A stretch of 64,000 nucleotides of DNA, taken from assembly GCA_947044365.1 (NCBI GenBank), contig OX345649.1, positions 4,329,905 through 4,393,904 on the forward strand, given 5' to 3'. Within the stretch, counting starts at the first letter, position 1. Each line of letters opens with the position of its first letter. The position numbers were made by a program, and so were the translations under genes. This DNA is from Petrosia ficiformis. Taxonomy: Eukaryota > Porifera > Demospongiae > Haplosclerida > Petrosiidae. The notes under the pieces are model-generated. The model saw only the letters and a list, made by a program, of their open reading frames with translations, did not search any database and was not told where the DNA came from. Of this stretch, positions 9,807 through 19,600 are shown in pieces.

Positions 9807-11831
9807 TTATAGTATACAAGGCTGGCAAAATGCATGATATGTACACATTACAGTATCCGCATTCTGAGATGATGGTGTATTTGGACAATGCATGTACTTG
9901 AACAAGGGATCTGAAGTGCAAAGTATCTTCTCGCGATAGAGTTTACCAGTTTTGGGATTACTCTCTTCACTAGATGCAGACATTCTAGATGGTTTGAAAG
10001 TGGATGCAAACTGAACAAGGTTTTTCAGTGCAGGAGATAACGCAGGAAAAGGTATCTGAAATAATGGTGTCGTTGTAAACTTCTCGAAATCGGTTTCACG
10101 ATAATATTGTATAATATGTTTGACAAAAGAGGCAACGAAAGATTTCGGGAGAGTAACAAAGCTAACCAATACAGCTGCTAGTTCTAGAACATAGTGCAGT
10201 TTACACAAATTTTTACACTTCTCAAACAACTCACTACAACTGAAGAATACTTCTACTTCATTACCGGTAGACAATCCATTAGATGTCAAGAAGTTAAGGT
10301 AATCTCTTTGTAATTTCTCTACGCCAATTTCAACTAGACACTGTAAGGCTCTCCCCTCTGTTAAGAGAGACTGTAATTTAGTGGCTATCACGCTTCTTTC
10401 ATCATTTGAAGCACATGATAGAGACTGTCTGAATAGAGTAGCTATTGTACCTGTATTGCCCGGATGTATGAATGGTTGTACATGACCTAACAATACTGCT
10501 CGGAAGACTAATCCAAAAATTTCAACTAATTCAGCAGAGCTAGTAATGTGTCTTGCAAAAATCCAAAGCTGTCCAAGAAAGTCAAGGTCTTCTCTTGGTT
10601 GAAATGGTGATAATTCAGTTGTTGGTGATATAACTGACACTTCTGCAGCTCTAAACATCTGAGAGGAAGCTTCGTCAAGAAAAGATCCAACTTTTGATGA
10701 TAACGTTGATGAAGGTAGTATAATATCTTCTCTCTCCTCGTCTTCTTCCTCGCTAGGCCAACTTCTTGCTCCGATGACAATTTCACTGAAATGTAGCAGC
10801 GACTCAATTTCTGCATATACTCCAAGTACTGGAGAGAACTGATATCCAGGTGTAACAGAAACACCAAGGACAGCCTCAGCTGTAACTGGAGGAGGAGAGA
10901 AACATGCATCTACACCATTCCATATAAACTCCATGAAAATTGGGTTAGATGAGCTATTGAAAAGATCATCATTATCATCATCTACAAATGGACTGAATTC
11001 ATAGGTACATGAAATATAACTCTGCCTCTTTCTATCTGAAAACGGCTTTCGAAGGCTAATTCTCCCATTGAAATTTGATTCCAAAGAGATGGAGTAAGAT
11101 TTTGAATCTGGGATCACAATCGGTTTACCCTCTTGTATTTCAATTATGTTTAGCTTTTGTCGGCTTGAGTCCACAGTTTCAACAGTGCAGCCCATTGCAA
11201 CCGTATTCTTTATACTACTGTTATCACATAATATCCATAGCTCTGGCATATCTTTAGCATTTTTGTTACCATGGCAACTTATGGCATACATAGAACAAAA
11301 GTATCTAGCAGTATCAATTGGTATAGGCTTTGCTCCCAAGTCCACAAGCATCGAGAAAGTTGGACTTTCTGATAGAACAGGTTCTTTGCTTGTTAAGTAA
11401 ACATACTTTTGCTGGATTTGAAAAGAAGTTGCAATCCGAGTTCGTTTCACAACTGTGAAAGGCGGTTTGTATGATACTTGAAACACTTCTTGTTGTCTTT
11501 CAGATACAGTAACAGCTGCTTCATTCAATGGCGAACCTTCAACCTCTAATGGAGTATCTTCTACTTTGTTACTCATAATCACTACTTTATTCTTATGTGT
11601 ACCAACTATATGACTAAAAGGGGTTAATACACCACTACTGAATCCAGTAAGGACATATGTATCTTCATACAGCATATGATGGCAGGGACATTCACTATCT
11701 ATCTTACTGGTGCAGTCAGTCAATGCCTGACGAAAGTGTCCATTCTTCTGTTCGTTTTTCAAGTTTTCATAGGGAAGTGATTCTGTTTTAATAGTGGATT
11801 CGGCCTGCTGAAACTCAGAAAAAAGATCCAT
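9807..11831 (-). CDS. ZWILCH: Protein zwilch homolog (kinetochore RZZ complex)
   Basis: One uninterrupted 674-residue frame; the upstream extension has no ATG, so the start is taken at 11831. It matches the Zwilch family along its length: MPELWILCDNSS in the N-terminal half, REDLDFLGQLWIFA and GLVFRAVLLGHVQPFIHPGN in the middle, and VEKLQRDYLNFL followed by KLHYVLELAAVL near the C-terminus. Zwilch joins ROD and ZW10 in the complex that recruits dynein and the checkpoint proteins Mad1-Mad2 to kinetochores. The protein is somewhat longer than the vertebrate one (about 590), mostly at the N-terminus. The gene has no introns, unlike most neighbours. It is divergent from XBP1 with 225 bp between start codons. 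Confidence 0.85.
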   Translation of the reverse strand: MDLFSEFQQAESTIKTESLPYENLKNEQKNGHFRQALTDCTSKIDSECPCHHMLYEDTYVLTGFSSGVLTPFSHIVGTHKNKVVIMSNKVEDTPLEVEGSPLNEAAVTVSERQQEVFQVSYKPPFTVVKRTRIATSFQIQQKYVYLTSKEPVLSESPTFSMLVDLGAKPIPIDTARYFCSMYAISCHGNKNAKDMPELWILCDNSSIKNTVAMGCTVETVDSSRQKLNIIEIQEGKPIVIPDSKSYSISLESNFNGRISLRKPFSDRKRQSYISCTYEFSPFVDDDNDDLFNSSSNPIFMEFIWNGVDACFSPPPVTAEAVLGVSVTPGYQFSPVLGVYAEIESLLHFSEIVIGARSWPSEEEDEEREDIILPSSTLSSKVGSFLDEASSQMFRAAEVSVISPTTELSPFQPREDLDFLGQLWIFARHITSSAELVEIFGLVFRAVLLGHVQPFIHPGNTGTIATLFRQSLSCASNDERSVIATKLQSLLTEGRALQCLVEIGVEKLQRDYLNFLTSNGLSTGNEVEVFFSCSELFEKCKNLCKLHYVLELAAVLVSFVTLPKSFVASFVKHIIQYYRETDFEKFTTTPLFQIPFPALSPALKNLVQFASTFKPSRMSASSEESNPKTGKLYREKILCTSDPLFKYMHCPNTPSSQNADTVMCTYHAFCQPCIL

Positions 11832-12056
11832 TTTTACACCCCTCTTCAAATACACGTGGTCATTAGGCCAAGCCTAGCCACACCCACTCATTGTTGAATT
11901 GACCAATCAAAACAAGACAGATCATCAACAAGAGTGTATTGTTGCATCAGGCCATCAGCTTCACAGAGAACCAATCCTTGTTAACCACGTTTGCTTGTTT
12001 CACTCTACAAATTGAGACGCCATGCAATAGAAAAACTTACTTTCACCAGGATAAAG
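11832..12056. promoter_or_regulatory. Shared divergent promoter of ZWILCH and XBP1
   Basis: Only 225 bp separate the two start codons, so both promoters must overlap here. The segment holds a perfect ER-stress response element at 11971-11989, another CCAAT box at 11903-11907, and a CACGTGG motif near 11853. A two-codon upstream reading frame (ATG CAA TAG) starts at 12021 in the XBP1 leader. Confidence 0.6.
11971..11989 (+). promoter_or_regulatory. ER-stress response element (ERSE), perfect match
   Basis: The bases read CCAAT-CCTTGTTAA-CCACG, exactly the ERSE consensus CCAAT-N9-CCACG that NF-Y and ATF6 bind in mammals. It lies 68 bp upstream of the XBP1 start codon. Mammalian XBP1 is itself induced through an ERSE. 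Use of the site here is inferred. Confidence 0.7.
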
Positions 12057-13281
12057 ATGGATTTGAATAGCCGATCTCGTTCGCATGAGACGGCAAACTG
12101 TGATAAAGACCTATTAAAGATGGGATTAGAACTTCTTGGCAATTTGAACAAATCCCTCAAATTGCCTTATGCAATTGTAAAACCAAGAATACAAAAAGGA
12201 GAAATGTCGGAAGAATCAGACGTAGAAAGAGAAAGTTCTCTTTCTCCTTCGATGACTGTTAATGTTCGCAAGAGAAAACACAGTGGGGAGATGACAGAAA
12301 TGGAAAAGAAAGAGAAGAGGTGAGAGATTTGTACATGTATGAATAAATACTAATAGTTTTCTCGTTACAACAGAAGAATGATGAATAGGGTTGCAGCTCA
12401 AACTGCAAGAGACAGGAAGAAACAGTATGTAGTTGAATTGGAGAAGAAACTAGCTCAATTAGAAGATCAGGTATTACATATAGTGCATGATAATTATTTA
12501 CACATTGATGTTCTTATTACTTTGTGTCCATAGAACAAGTGTCTTGTTAAAGAAAACGAACAACTTAAGCAACATACTAGTTTACTAGAATCAGAAAAGT
12601 TGCTGTTGGAACAGAAGTTATCACAGTCGATGCCTGTTAATAGAGAGAGCGAGATGGAGTGTACTACTGGGTCTGCCGTATCCAATGTTCCTCTGCTGCA
12701 GGAGCACACTCTTTCTCCTCTCCTACAAACATGGCTTGTGATCAGGTGAGGTTTGTGTGATGCTTGAGAGAAATAATACAAAATGTAGCTTAATATTACA
12801 TTTTACATATGATGACTTTAGCAATCCAGGTTTATATTTGTGATTTTATTTCTCGACGCAGCTTCATCTCTTGGATTTACTATACCAAGAACTGGCATCA
12901 TCATCACCCCAACCAAGTTGCCCCAGTCCTGATGTTGAGGTCTCTCCACTCCCAAATGAACCATCAGATATTAGAAACAGAACAATTTCTCCACAGACAG
13001 AGTTGGTGGGGTGCACACAACCGTGGATGGAACCCTCCAATGAATTTAATTTAGATGATTTATCTGGTTTAACGTCTGATTTCTTAGAACCAGACTTAAA
13101 CTTTTTAGACCCTGTTCTCAGTGTAAATTACTCAGATACCACTAATCCTGAGGTACCAAAAGAGAACCAAGCATCAGTCTTCATTTCTGATGCTGAAGTA
13201 GATAAAATGTTGAGTCTATTTGAAGATACATACAATACAAGCGATTCGACGTTTGATATAAATGATCTCATATCATGTTAA
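12057..13281 (+). CDS. XBP1: X-box binding protein 1 (XBP1), bZIP factor of the unfolded protein response
   Basis: Exons 12057-12319, 12374-12470, 12534-12745 and 12862-13281. The basic region NRVAAQTARDRKK in exon 2 is the XBP1 signature, followed by a leucine zipper (VELEKKLAQLEDQ, then LVKENEQLKQHTSLLE). Exon 3 carries a 20-nt IRE1-type intron (12676-12695). If it is removed the frame runs to the stop at 13279 and gives a 323-residue XBP1s with an acidic tail (ALHLLDLLYQEL-type start, ending TFDINDLISC). If it is kept the frame stops at 13052-13054 and gives a 254-residue XBP1u. Human lengths are 376 and 261. The junction after splicing, SAAGA, equals the human one. XBP1s should activate ER chaperone and degradation genes in the nucleus; XBP1u should be short-lived. 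Confidence 0.93.
12668..12706 (+). promoter_or_regulatory. IRE1 splice sites: twin stem-loops around a 20-nt cytoplasmic intron
   Basis: First hairpin: TGGGT (12668-12672) pairs with ATCCA (12680-12684) around the 7-nt loop CTGCCGT. Second hairpin: TGTTCCT (12686-12692) pairs with AGGAGCA (12700-12706) around the loop CTGCTGC. IRE1 cuts after the third loop base (CNG|CNGN), which places the intron at 12676-12695, 20 nt. Twenty equals 2 modulo 3, as does the 26 nt of human XBP1, so the frame shift is the same. Both stems contain one G-U pair. Confidence 0.88.
12862..13054 (+). other. XBP1u-specific tail: hydrophobic segment and arrest-like peptide
   Basis: In the unspliced frame, exon 3-4 reads TWLVISFISWIYYTKNW, a hydrophobic stretch in the place of the vertebrate HR2 region that brings the XBP1u nascent chain to the ER membrane. 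The last residues are SWWGAHNRGWNPPMNLI. The vertebrate XBP1u pausing peptide ends WGRHQPSWKPLMN; W, G, H, W, P, M and N fall at the same spacing. This overlaps, in another frame, the acidic XBP1s tail. Confidence 0.75.
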
Positions 13282-13420
13282 TAATAATTTATGTAGTTAA
13301 TCTGTACGTACTGTTTATAATTTGTTCCAAAAAAATGTTTGATATTTATAATAGTATTTTTGTGTTGATTGTGCCAGTTTTAATGATTAATATAAATATG
13401 GGCTGGATTAATGGTAATTC

Positions 13421-13618
13421 TCAGTTTCCAAATTTAGCTAATAGTTTCTCCTTGTGTGTCCTCTCTTGTTTCAATCTTTCCAGATTTTCTCTTAACTCTT
13501 TGCACTGTTTCTCTTTCTTGTCAGCCCACATAGTTTCTTTATATAAAAACCCAAGTCCACCACCTCCTAACACTCCAAAACTGATGGCTAAAACTTTACC
13601 CCCTGTAGACATGTTCAT
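13421..13618 (-). CDS. Small single-pass membrane protein, PET117-like
   Basis: A 65-residue frame starting MNMSTGGK, with one glycine-rich hydrophobic segment (VLAISFGVLGGGGLGFLY, about residues 9-26) followed by a charged helix rich in Lys, Glu and Arg (ADKKEKQCKELRENLERLKQ). This layout (M-S-x-x-x-K-V, one membrane helix, charged coiled tail) recalls small inner-mitochondrial-membrane cytochrome oxidase assembly factors such as PET117, but the similarity is weak and other tiny mitochondrial proteins look alike. Its ATG lies only 54 bp downstream of the GTF2H3 stop on the same strand. It could also be a chance frame, though the organisation argues against that. Confidence 0.45.
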   Translation of the reverse strand: MNMSTGGKVLAISFGVLGGGGLGFLYKETMWADKKEKQCKELRENLERLKQERTHKEKLLAKFGN

Positions 13619-13672
13619 CAAACCACACCCAGGGCCTACAACTTAATTAACTTTTATAATTTTAATAACTGA

Positions 13673-16382
13673 TTAAATTTTGTTGCTTTTTTGTTGTTTA
13701 GCTTTTTTCTTCTTTGGTTTTGATAACGGAAGAGTTGGTAACTTGAAATGACTCCTGAAATACATAAAAATATTAAAAGAAGTGGAATGCATTTGATTAT
13801 AATACTCACTGGCATACAGGACATATCGGAGTGAACTGACAAAAAACTGTAATAAAAAAAACCAACACTGTTGTTAGCCAACCCACAGAAAGTGTATACT
13901 TGATTAGTATTATAAATATAAAACAACACTCCACCCAAAACAGCTTAGAATATATGCTGGTGTAAGGTTAGTCTTGTATCACCGACATACCACATTACAG
14001 GATCCATACATTGGCGATGCAAGACTAGTATAAGGTTAGCTACAGCAAAACTTTAAAATCACAATCGTAACTTTAATATGAAATTCAAGTATTAATACAT
14101 TTTAAGTGGAGGCAGCACAATATAAATACACTATAGTCACTCACTAGCTAAGCAAACAGAACAAACAAATCCATAATCCAGGAGTTTCTGATGACAGAAA
14201 CAAGCAGCTCTATAATCAACTGTTGAAGAAGAAGGAAGGCAAAGATCAGTACGAGAACTAACATCAGGAAGAAACACCCACTATAGAAAATATATTTAGG
14301 ATATAGCAACATCTATGTCTTCTAGTTTACTATCTTACCAATAACATCTGAAGAAGTGAAGCTGGCTCAGGTATGTTAATGTATATACCACCAGTAATGT
14401 CTGAAGCCTGTTGTAGGAAACCTGAAGTGTGCCATAATACACAAGAATCTATGGGAATATTCTAGAAAGAGAATAAGAGAGAGAGTGGTTAGGAGAAAGG
14501 GAGGAAATAACAGAGAGCAAATGAATGCACAAGAATCAATGGAGAGGCATGGAGGTCATTGGAGGAGGAGGAGGAAGGAAGAAAGTGAGAGGTGGTCTAG
14601 AAAAGAACTAATGAATACAAGAACGAGTGAAGAAGACTAGAGGTGAGTTGGAATATTGTATATTGTAGTTCTGTTTACTTGTTTTTGAGAAGCAAATATA
14701 CAATTCATAATAGCTAAATGTTGTGCCGGCAAATCAACAGCAGCTTTAATTACCTAGTGAAACACAGGCTAGATGAAGTTTAAATATCTATTCAAACACT
14801 CAACTAAAATCCTTGGTTTTAAGATTTCTCCCACTGGAGTTTCTCGAATACATCTTTGAATATCTTATAGAAAAATGAAGTCAAGAAAATTAACCAAATT
14901 CTAATTCACATTTTCCCTGGTCCCCCACCATTTGTACTCTCTAATAAACAAATTTATACTTTCTTCAGTGACTTACTGGGGACAGTCTATCCAAACCTCC
15001 CTCCTCCCAAAATTGTACTTATTGGATACAACACAAGCTTTTACTGAGCCCTCCAGAGAGCATTGTAGAGCAAGCAACACTAGCAGGTGGATGTTCTACA
15101 AGGATTAAGAAAATATTTGATAACATACCATATTTATGGGAAGTTTACTCAAACTTTTAAACATACATTTAAAAATCAATACATATTTTGTTTTAACATT
15201 GGAGATTGCTAACATTTACTGCTCTCTTGGTAATGAAGCTTAAATTAGGTATCTATACTTTTCTCATCTCCAGCTAACCAAATTAGAATTTACGATCATA
15301 AAAGTTATGAAGCTGTCATGTGACAACACATTAATTATGTAGGCAGGAGTAGCTACAAGGGTGTGGTCAGATGTAAGCACATTTTTCTTACTGGTTTATC
15401 GTAAACAAAAGTGATTATAAAATTCAGCCCTTATTACACTCAATCATATCAGCTCTTTCTTCATGTAACTTCATGGTATTAGTTATACTATGCTATTGTT
15501 AAGTATTGGATGCGATTTTCCATTTTTACATTTTTTATATACGTATTTATAGCAACATGAAGAAACTGCATAATATTATAATTCAATACTTTACACATGC
15601 CACAAACATACCACACCTGCAATACTTAGAATAACTCTTGTAATCTCTTGTCTGAGCAAACCATTCATATTTGCTAAAGGTTCGTGTTTACCTGATCTTA
15701 ATTCTTCATTCGATTCTTCCAGCTCTGTTCTGTTGCATACTGGATAAACAATATTGCTACAAAACAAAGATATACTAATGTCAAACTAAAAATGTATTAA
15801 TTGGTATACCTTCCAGCTTGATGGCAAAGACAGACAGCAATCGAATTAGTGTGTTTTAAAACAAGATAGGAGTTTAGAAATGTCATCACATGGTCGAGAT
15901 ATTGAGTGAAAGCTAACTACAAATATATAATACATGTACATAAATACAATATATTAATATACATTACCATAGCACTATATTTTGTGGATTTAATGATCAA
16001 TCCAATATTAACTGGTCTGATTGTGTTAGATTCCAAGGAATGATAATCTATTGCTTTAATTGATATACACTTCCCCCCGCCCAAAGTTATTCTCGTGAAG
16101 CTGGATTCAACTAAGTGAGACTACCAGTATAAAACATAAATTGTATAATATAATGATGAATCGGGAGCTTATGAGTTTTATGGTCTCCTTTGTAGGTGAC
16201 ACACTTATACGTACAGTCTAATACAGTGAATACTTCAATTGAAACTATTGATACAAATTTACTATAATCTATAATTATGAACATACCTTCTTTGAATTGT
16301 CTTGTGCAACAGTACTTTCATTGTAATCATCACATGCATCCAATACAACTAACAAAAGATTCCTTTCAATAACTGCAGCCAT
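13673..16382 (-). CDS. GTF2H3: General transcription factor IIH subunit 3 (p34/TFB4)
   Basis: A multi-exon gene read from 16382 ([17 protein letters not shown]) to the stop at 13673. Recognisable exons encode [19 protein letters not shown] (15810-15916), [20 protein letters not shown] (15617-15756), [17 protein letters not shown] (about 14750-14865 across an intron), [20 protein letters not shown] (about 14342-14461), [20 protein letters not shown] (about 14150-14280), [12 protein letters not shown] (about 13810-13850) and the Lys-rich end [12 protein letters not shown]. This is the von Willebrand-A-like fold plus the C-terminal zinc-binding cysteines of the TFIIH core subunit p34, used in transcription initiation and nucleotide-excision repair. 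An open 51-codon exon at 15968-16120 fits in phase but has no clear match. Divergent from MVP. Confidence 0.88.
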
Positions 16383-16698
16383 CTTCAGCTATGATATTTT
16401 CATTTACAACATGAATATCATTACTCACTAATAACTTCCGCAGGCGTTGTCTGACTCACTCCGTCCGGACAGGGTCGACTATCTCTCTTGCAGTTCTCAT
16501 CTCTCAGAATCTCACAGATCATTGGTGAGTAGAAGGGATACGCTTGCAATTGGGGTTTCAGTCAATAATGCTTAATTTATCTTTCTATTAAAACCTCTAG
16601 TGTAGCTAATTCTATAAGCATAGAGTGGGGGTGGTTCTCTTATTTTATGCTTCATATAATCTGTAAACTATTACTTCCAGTTCTCTCTAGAGAAGGTC
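16383..16698. promoter_or_regulatory. Divergent promoter of GTF2H3 and MVP, with MVP 5' UTR exon
   Basis: The GTF2H3 start is at 16382. A GC-richer leader around 16436-16524 ending CATTG|GTGAGT looks like a non-coding first exon of MVP; its intron ends CTCTAG at 16690, eight bases before the MVP ATG. Thus at most about 60 bp separate the two transcription units. No TATA box was recognised. Confidence 0.5.
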
Positions 16699-19600
16699 AT
16701 GGATAAGTTTGGGAAGAAGGACAACTCTTCTGAGGCTAAAAGTATATACCGAATCCCTCCATACTATTACCTCCATGTATTGGATCAAAACACTAATGTC
16801 ACCAAGGTATGAAACAGAACTCATTTGATGATAATCATTACCAAAATTGTTGCCTATATACATGTATTATGCACTATTTTATATTTTAGGTTGAATTTGG
16901 TCCAAAAACATTCATCCGTCAAGACAATGAAAAGGTCATAATTGGTCCTGAGAAGATGATCGTGGTTCCACCTCGTCATTATTGCATCATTGAGAACCCG
17001 GTTCTCAGAGACAAAGACGAGAGGCCTATCCTTGATGCTAATCAACAAGTCAAGCTCCGTCATGCTGATCAGGAGATTCGACTTGCTCAAGATCCATTTC
17101 CTCTGTTTCCAGGAGAAGTTTTGAAACAAGTTTGTCCTCATGTTAAAAAAATGATTGCATATGAACATGTTATTTTATTACATTTCGTTTTGTGTTTTTA
17201 CCGAAAATGAATGTTGTTGACCTTTCATATTCTTAGCTATCTGTACTTTTTATTGTTGATATTTATGTCAATTGCTTATCTGATTAATGATGTTAGGAAT
17301 GTTCAACTGGATGAATATCAATCCATGCAGTGCAAAACTTCATACATACTGTTATCAATTCATGATTGTATCCTCTTGTTAATTCACAGGCAGTAACTCA
17401 GTTAAAAGTTGTTCCTGCAAATTCTGCACTTCGTCTGAGAGCAGTCCTGGATTTTGATGAAAGGGATGGCACTAAGAGAGTAGCAGGAGATGAATGGCTT
17501 TTTGAAGGACCAGGTAAGAGAGAAATCACACATATCAGTAGACTCTGTAAAGCTCTGTACAGCTACAATAAAATGAAGAGTCTTGTAAAGAATATTATAA
17601 TGTATTATGATAAGATCACAAACACATTCTTTGTGGGTGTAATTTAGAATGTTTTGTCCTACCCTCTAAGGTCATGTGGTGTAATTGATTCAATAATGTC
17701 AACTGTTAGTACATATAATAGCCATGTGTATTCATTCCGTATATATTATTGTATGGATGTGTTAAGTATTGTTCTGTTATAATAGCTAAATACACAACAG
17801 TTGTAAAGTACAGATGTTCATGATCATGTGATCCTAATCCCACACCCTCTTTCTGTTGTGACAGTAGAGCTAATATGATAGAGTGGGGGTAGTAATATCA
17901 TCAATGCAATAGTGGGTAGAACTTGTATTATGTTACCAGGTATTATGGTGTACCACCCACTTGATTGAAAGTATAAATCTCAAATAAGAAAAATTAACTC
18001 AAGGAAAGAAAAGGTCACTATCATATTCTAAAGTTATTATATGCTATTTCATTAGGTACGTACATTCCTTCAAAAGAGGTAGTAGTTGAAGAGACCATTC
18101 GAGCTACTGTCATCAAACCAAACCAGGCTATAAAGTTGAGAGCTCGAAAGGAGACAACAGTGAGTATATGGACTAATAGTAATGCTTAAATTTATAAATT
18201 TCATTAGGATCGTGATGGCAACCCTCGAGTTACTGGAGAGGAATGGGTGGTAAAGAAAATTGGAGCATACCTACCGGGTGCTTATGAGGAAGTTGTAGAT
18301 GTTGTGGATGCTTATGTCCTCACAGAGAAGGTAATGGGATGGAATGGTGTATGGATGAATGAATGTACACAATGTATGTACGGATGGATGTGTGGACAGA
18401 CGAATGGATGGACGGATGGAAGGATAGATAGGTGTAAATTTGTATAGAACTTTTGATGATGGATGGATGGATGGATTGATGTTAGGATCGATCATGGAAA
18501 TTATTTCTTTTTATAGGTTGCTCTCCATATGAGAGCTACCAGAACATTTCAAGATATTTTTGGGACCACCAGAAAAAACGGAGAAGAATGGCTTATTAAA
18601 ATGGAGGATACTGAAGCACACATACCTGATGTATATGAAGAGGTATGTTGTTTTAGTTATTTATTAACCCATCTCATTAGTGTATAATTAAATTACAAGT
18701 TACTAATTTTATTACAACTAACTAAATAGAATTGTCAGATATTTAAGTTAGTTAAAATTGTTTTTGTCTAGTATTATAATTATATTACACAAAAATATAA
18801 AGACTAGACGTAATATAACTATTACTAAAATGTTCATTATTGTTATACACTAGTTTATATGTTATCACTATTATAATTCATTTCTTCTTTTCTGATTCAC
18901 AAAGGTGGTTGGTATTATCAACATAACAACTCTTAACAATAGACAATACTGTGTTGTTTTGGACCCTGTGGGTGTTGATGGAAAGCCACAACTTGGACAG
19001 AAGAAACTTGTCAAGGGAGAGAAGTCCTTTTTCTTGAGACCAGGAGAGAAACTAGAGAAAGGGATACAAAATGTTTATGTTCTTGGAGAAGATGAGGGAC
19101 TTATTCTGAAAGCGAATGAGTCTTTTGTTGACCCTGACATGGTAAGTCAAAATATTTGACTCTTGATTGAGAAATGGACCATTGAGAAAATAACAGTTTT
19201 GATCACATGCTTACCTTCAACCCATTTTGTACGTGGATTAGGGAAAAGGAAGGGCAACTATTGCTACTCCTAGCTAGATACCTAATCTAGTTTTGTTCTT
19301 GTACAAGTGGCCTATACTAGTAGTGAAATAACTATTTCCTAATGTCACATACACTAATTAATGACCTCTTCATATATTTGTCTTTGGGAGTATCACTTCA
19401 TAAATAGAACTTACAATGTTTAAAATGATTGGTTACTACCTTAACAAAAACCATCTTGAACAGTTTTCACTGCATTTTTTTCTAATATACCAGCGTGTAA
19501 ATCGTCGACCAGGTGATCGATGGATGATCCGTGGTCCACTAGAGTACGTACCCCCAGTGGAAGTAGAGGTTGTCACTAAACGTAAGGCCATTCCACTGGA

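Noticed and set aside
10526..10909. Minus-strand frame inside ZWILCH
   Set aside because: A shadow of the ZWILCH frame; leucine-rich by composition only.
12676..12698. Alternative 23-nt XBP1 intron ending at CTG|CAGG
   Set aside because: It would give the same frame, but the 7-bp stem closes around CTGCTGC, which places the cut at 12695; the 20-nt version also restores SAAGA.
13275..13646. Plus-strand frame of 123 codons after XBP1
   Set aside because: It is antisense to the small membrane-protein gene, starts without ATG context and reads as hydrophobic low-complexity sequence.
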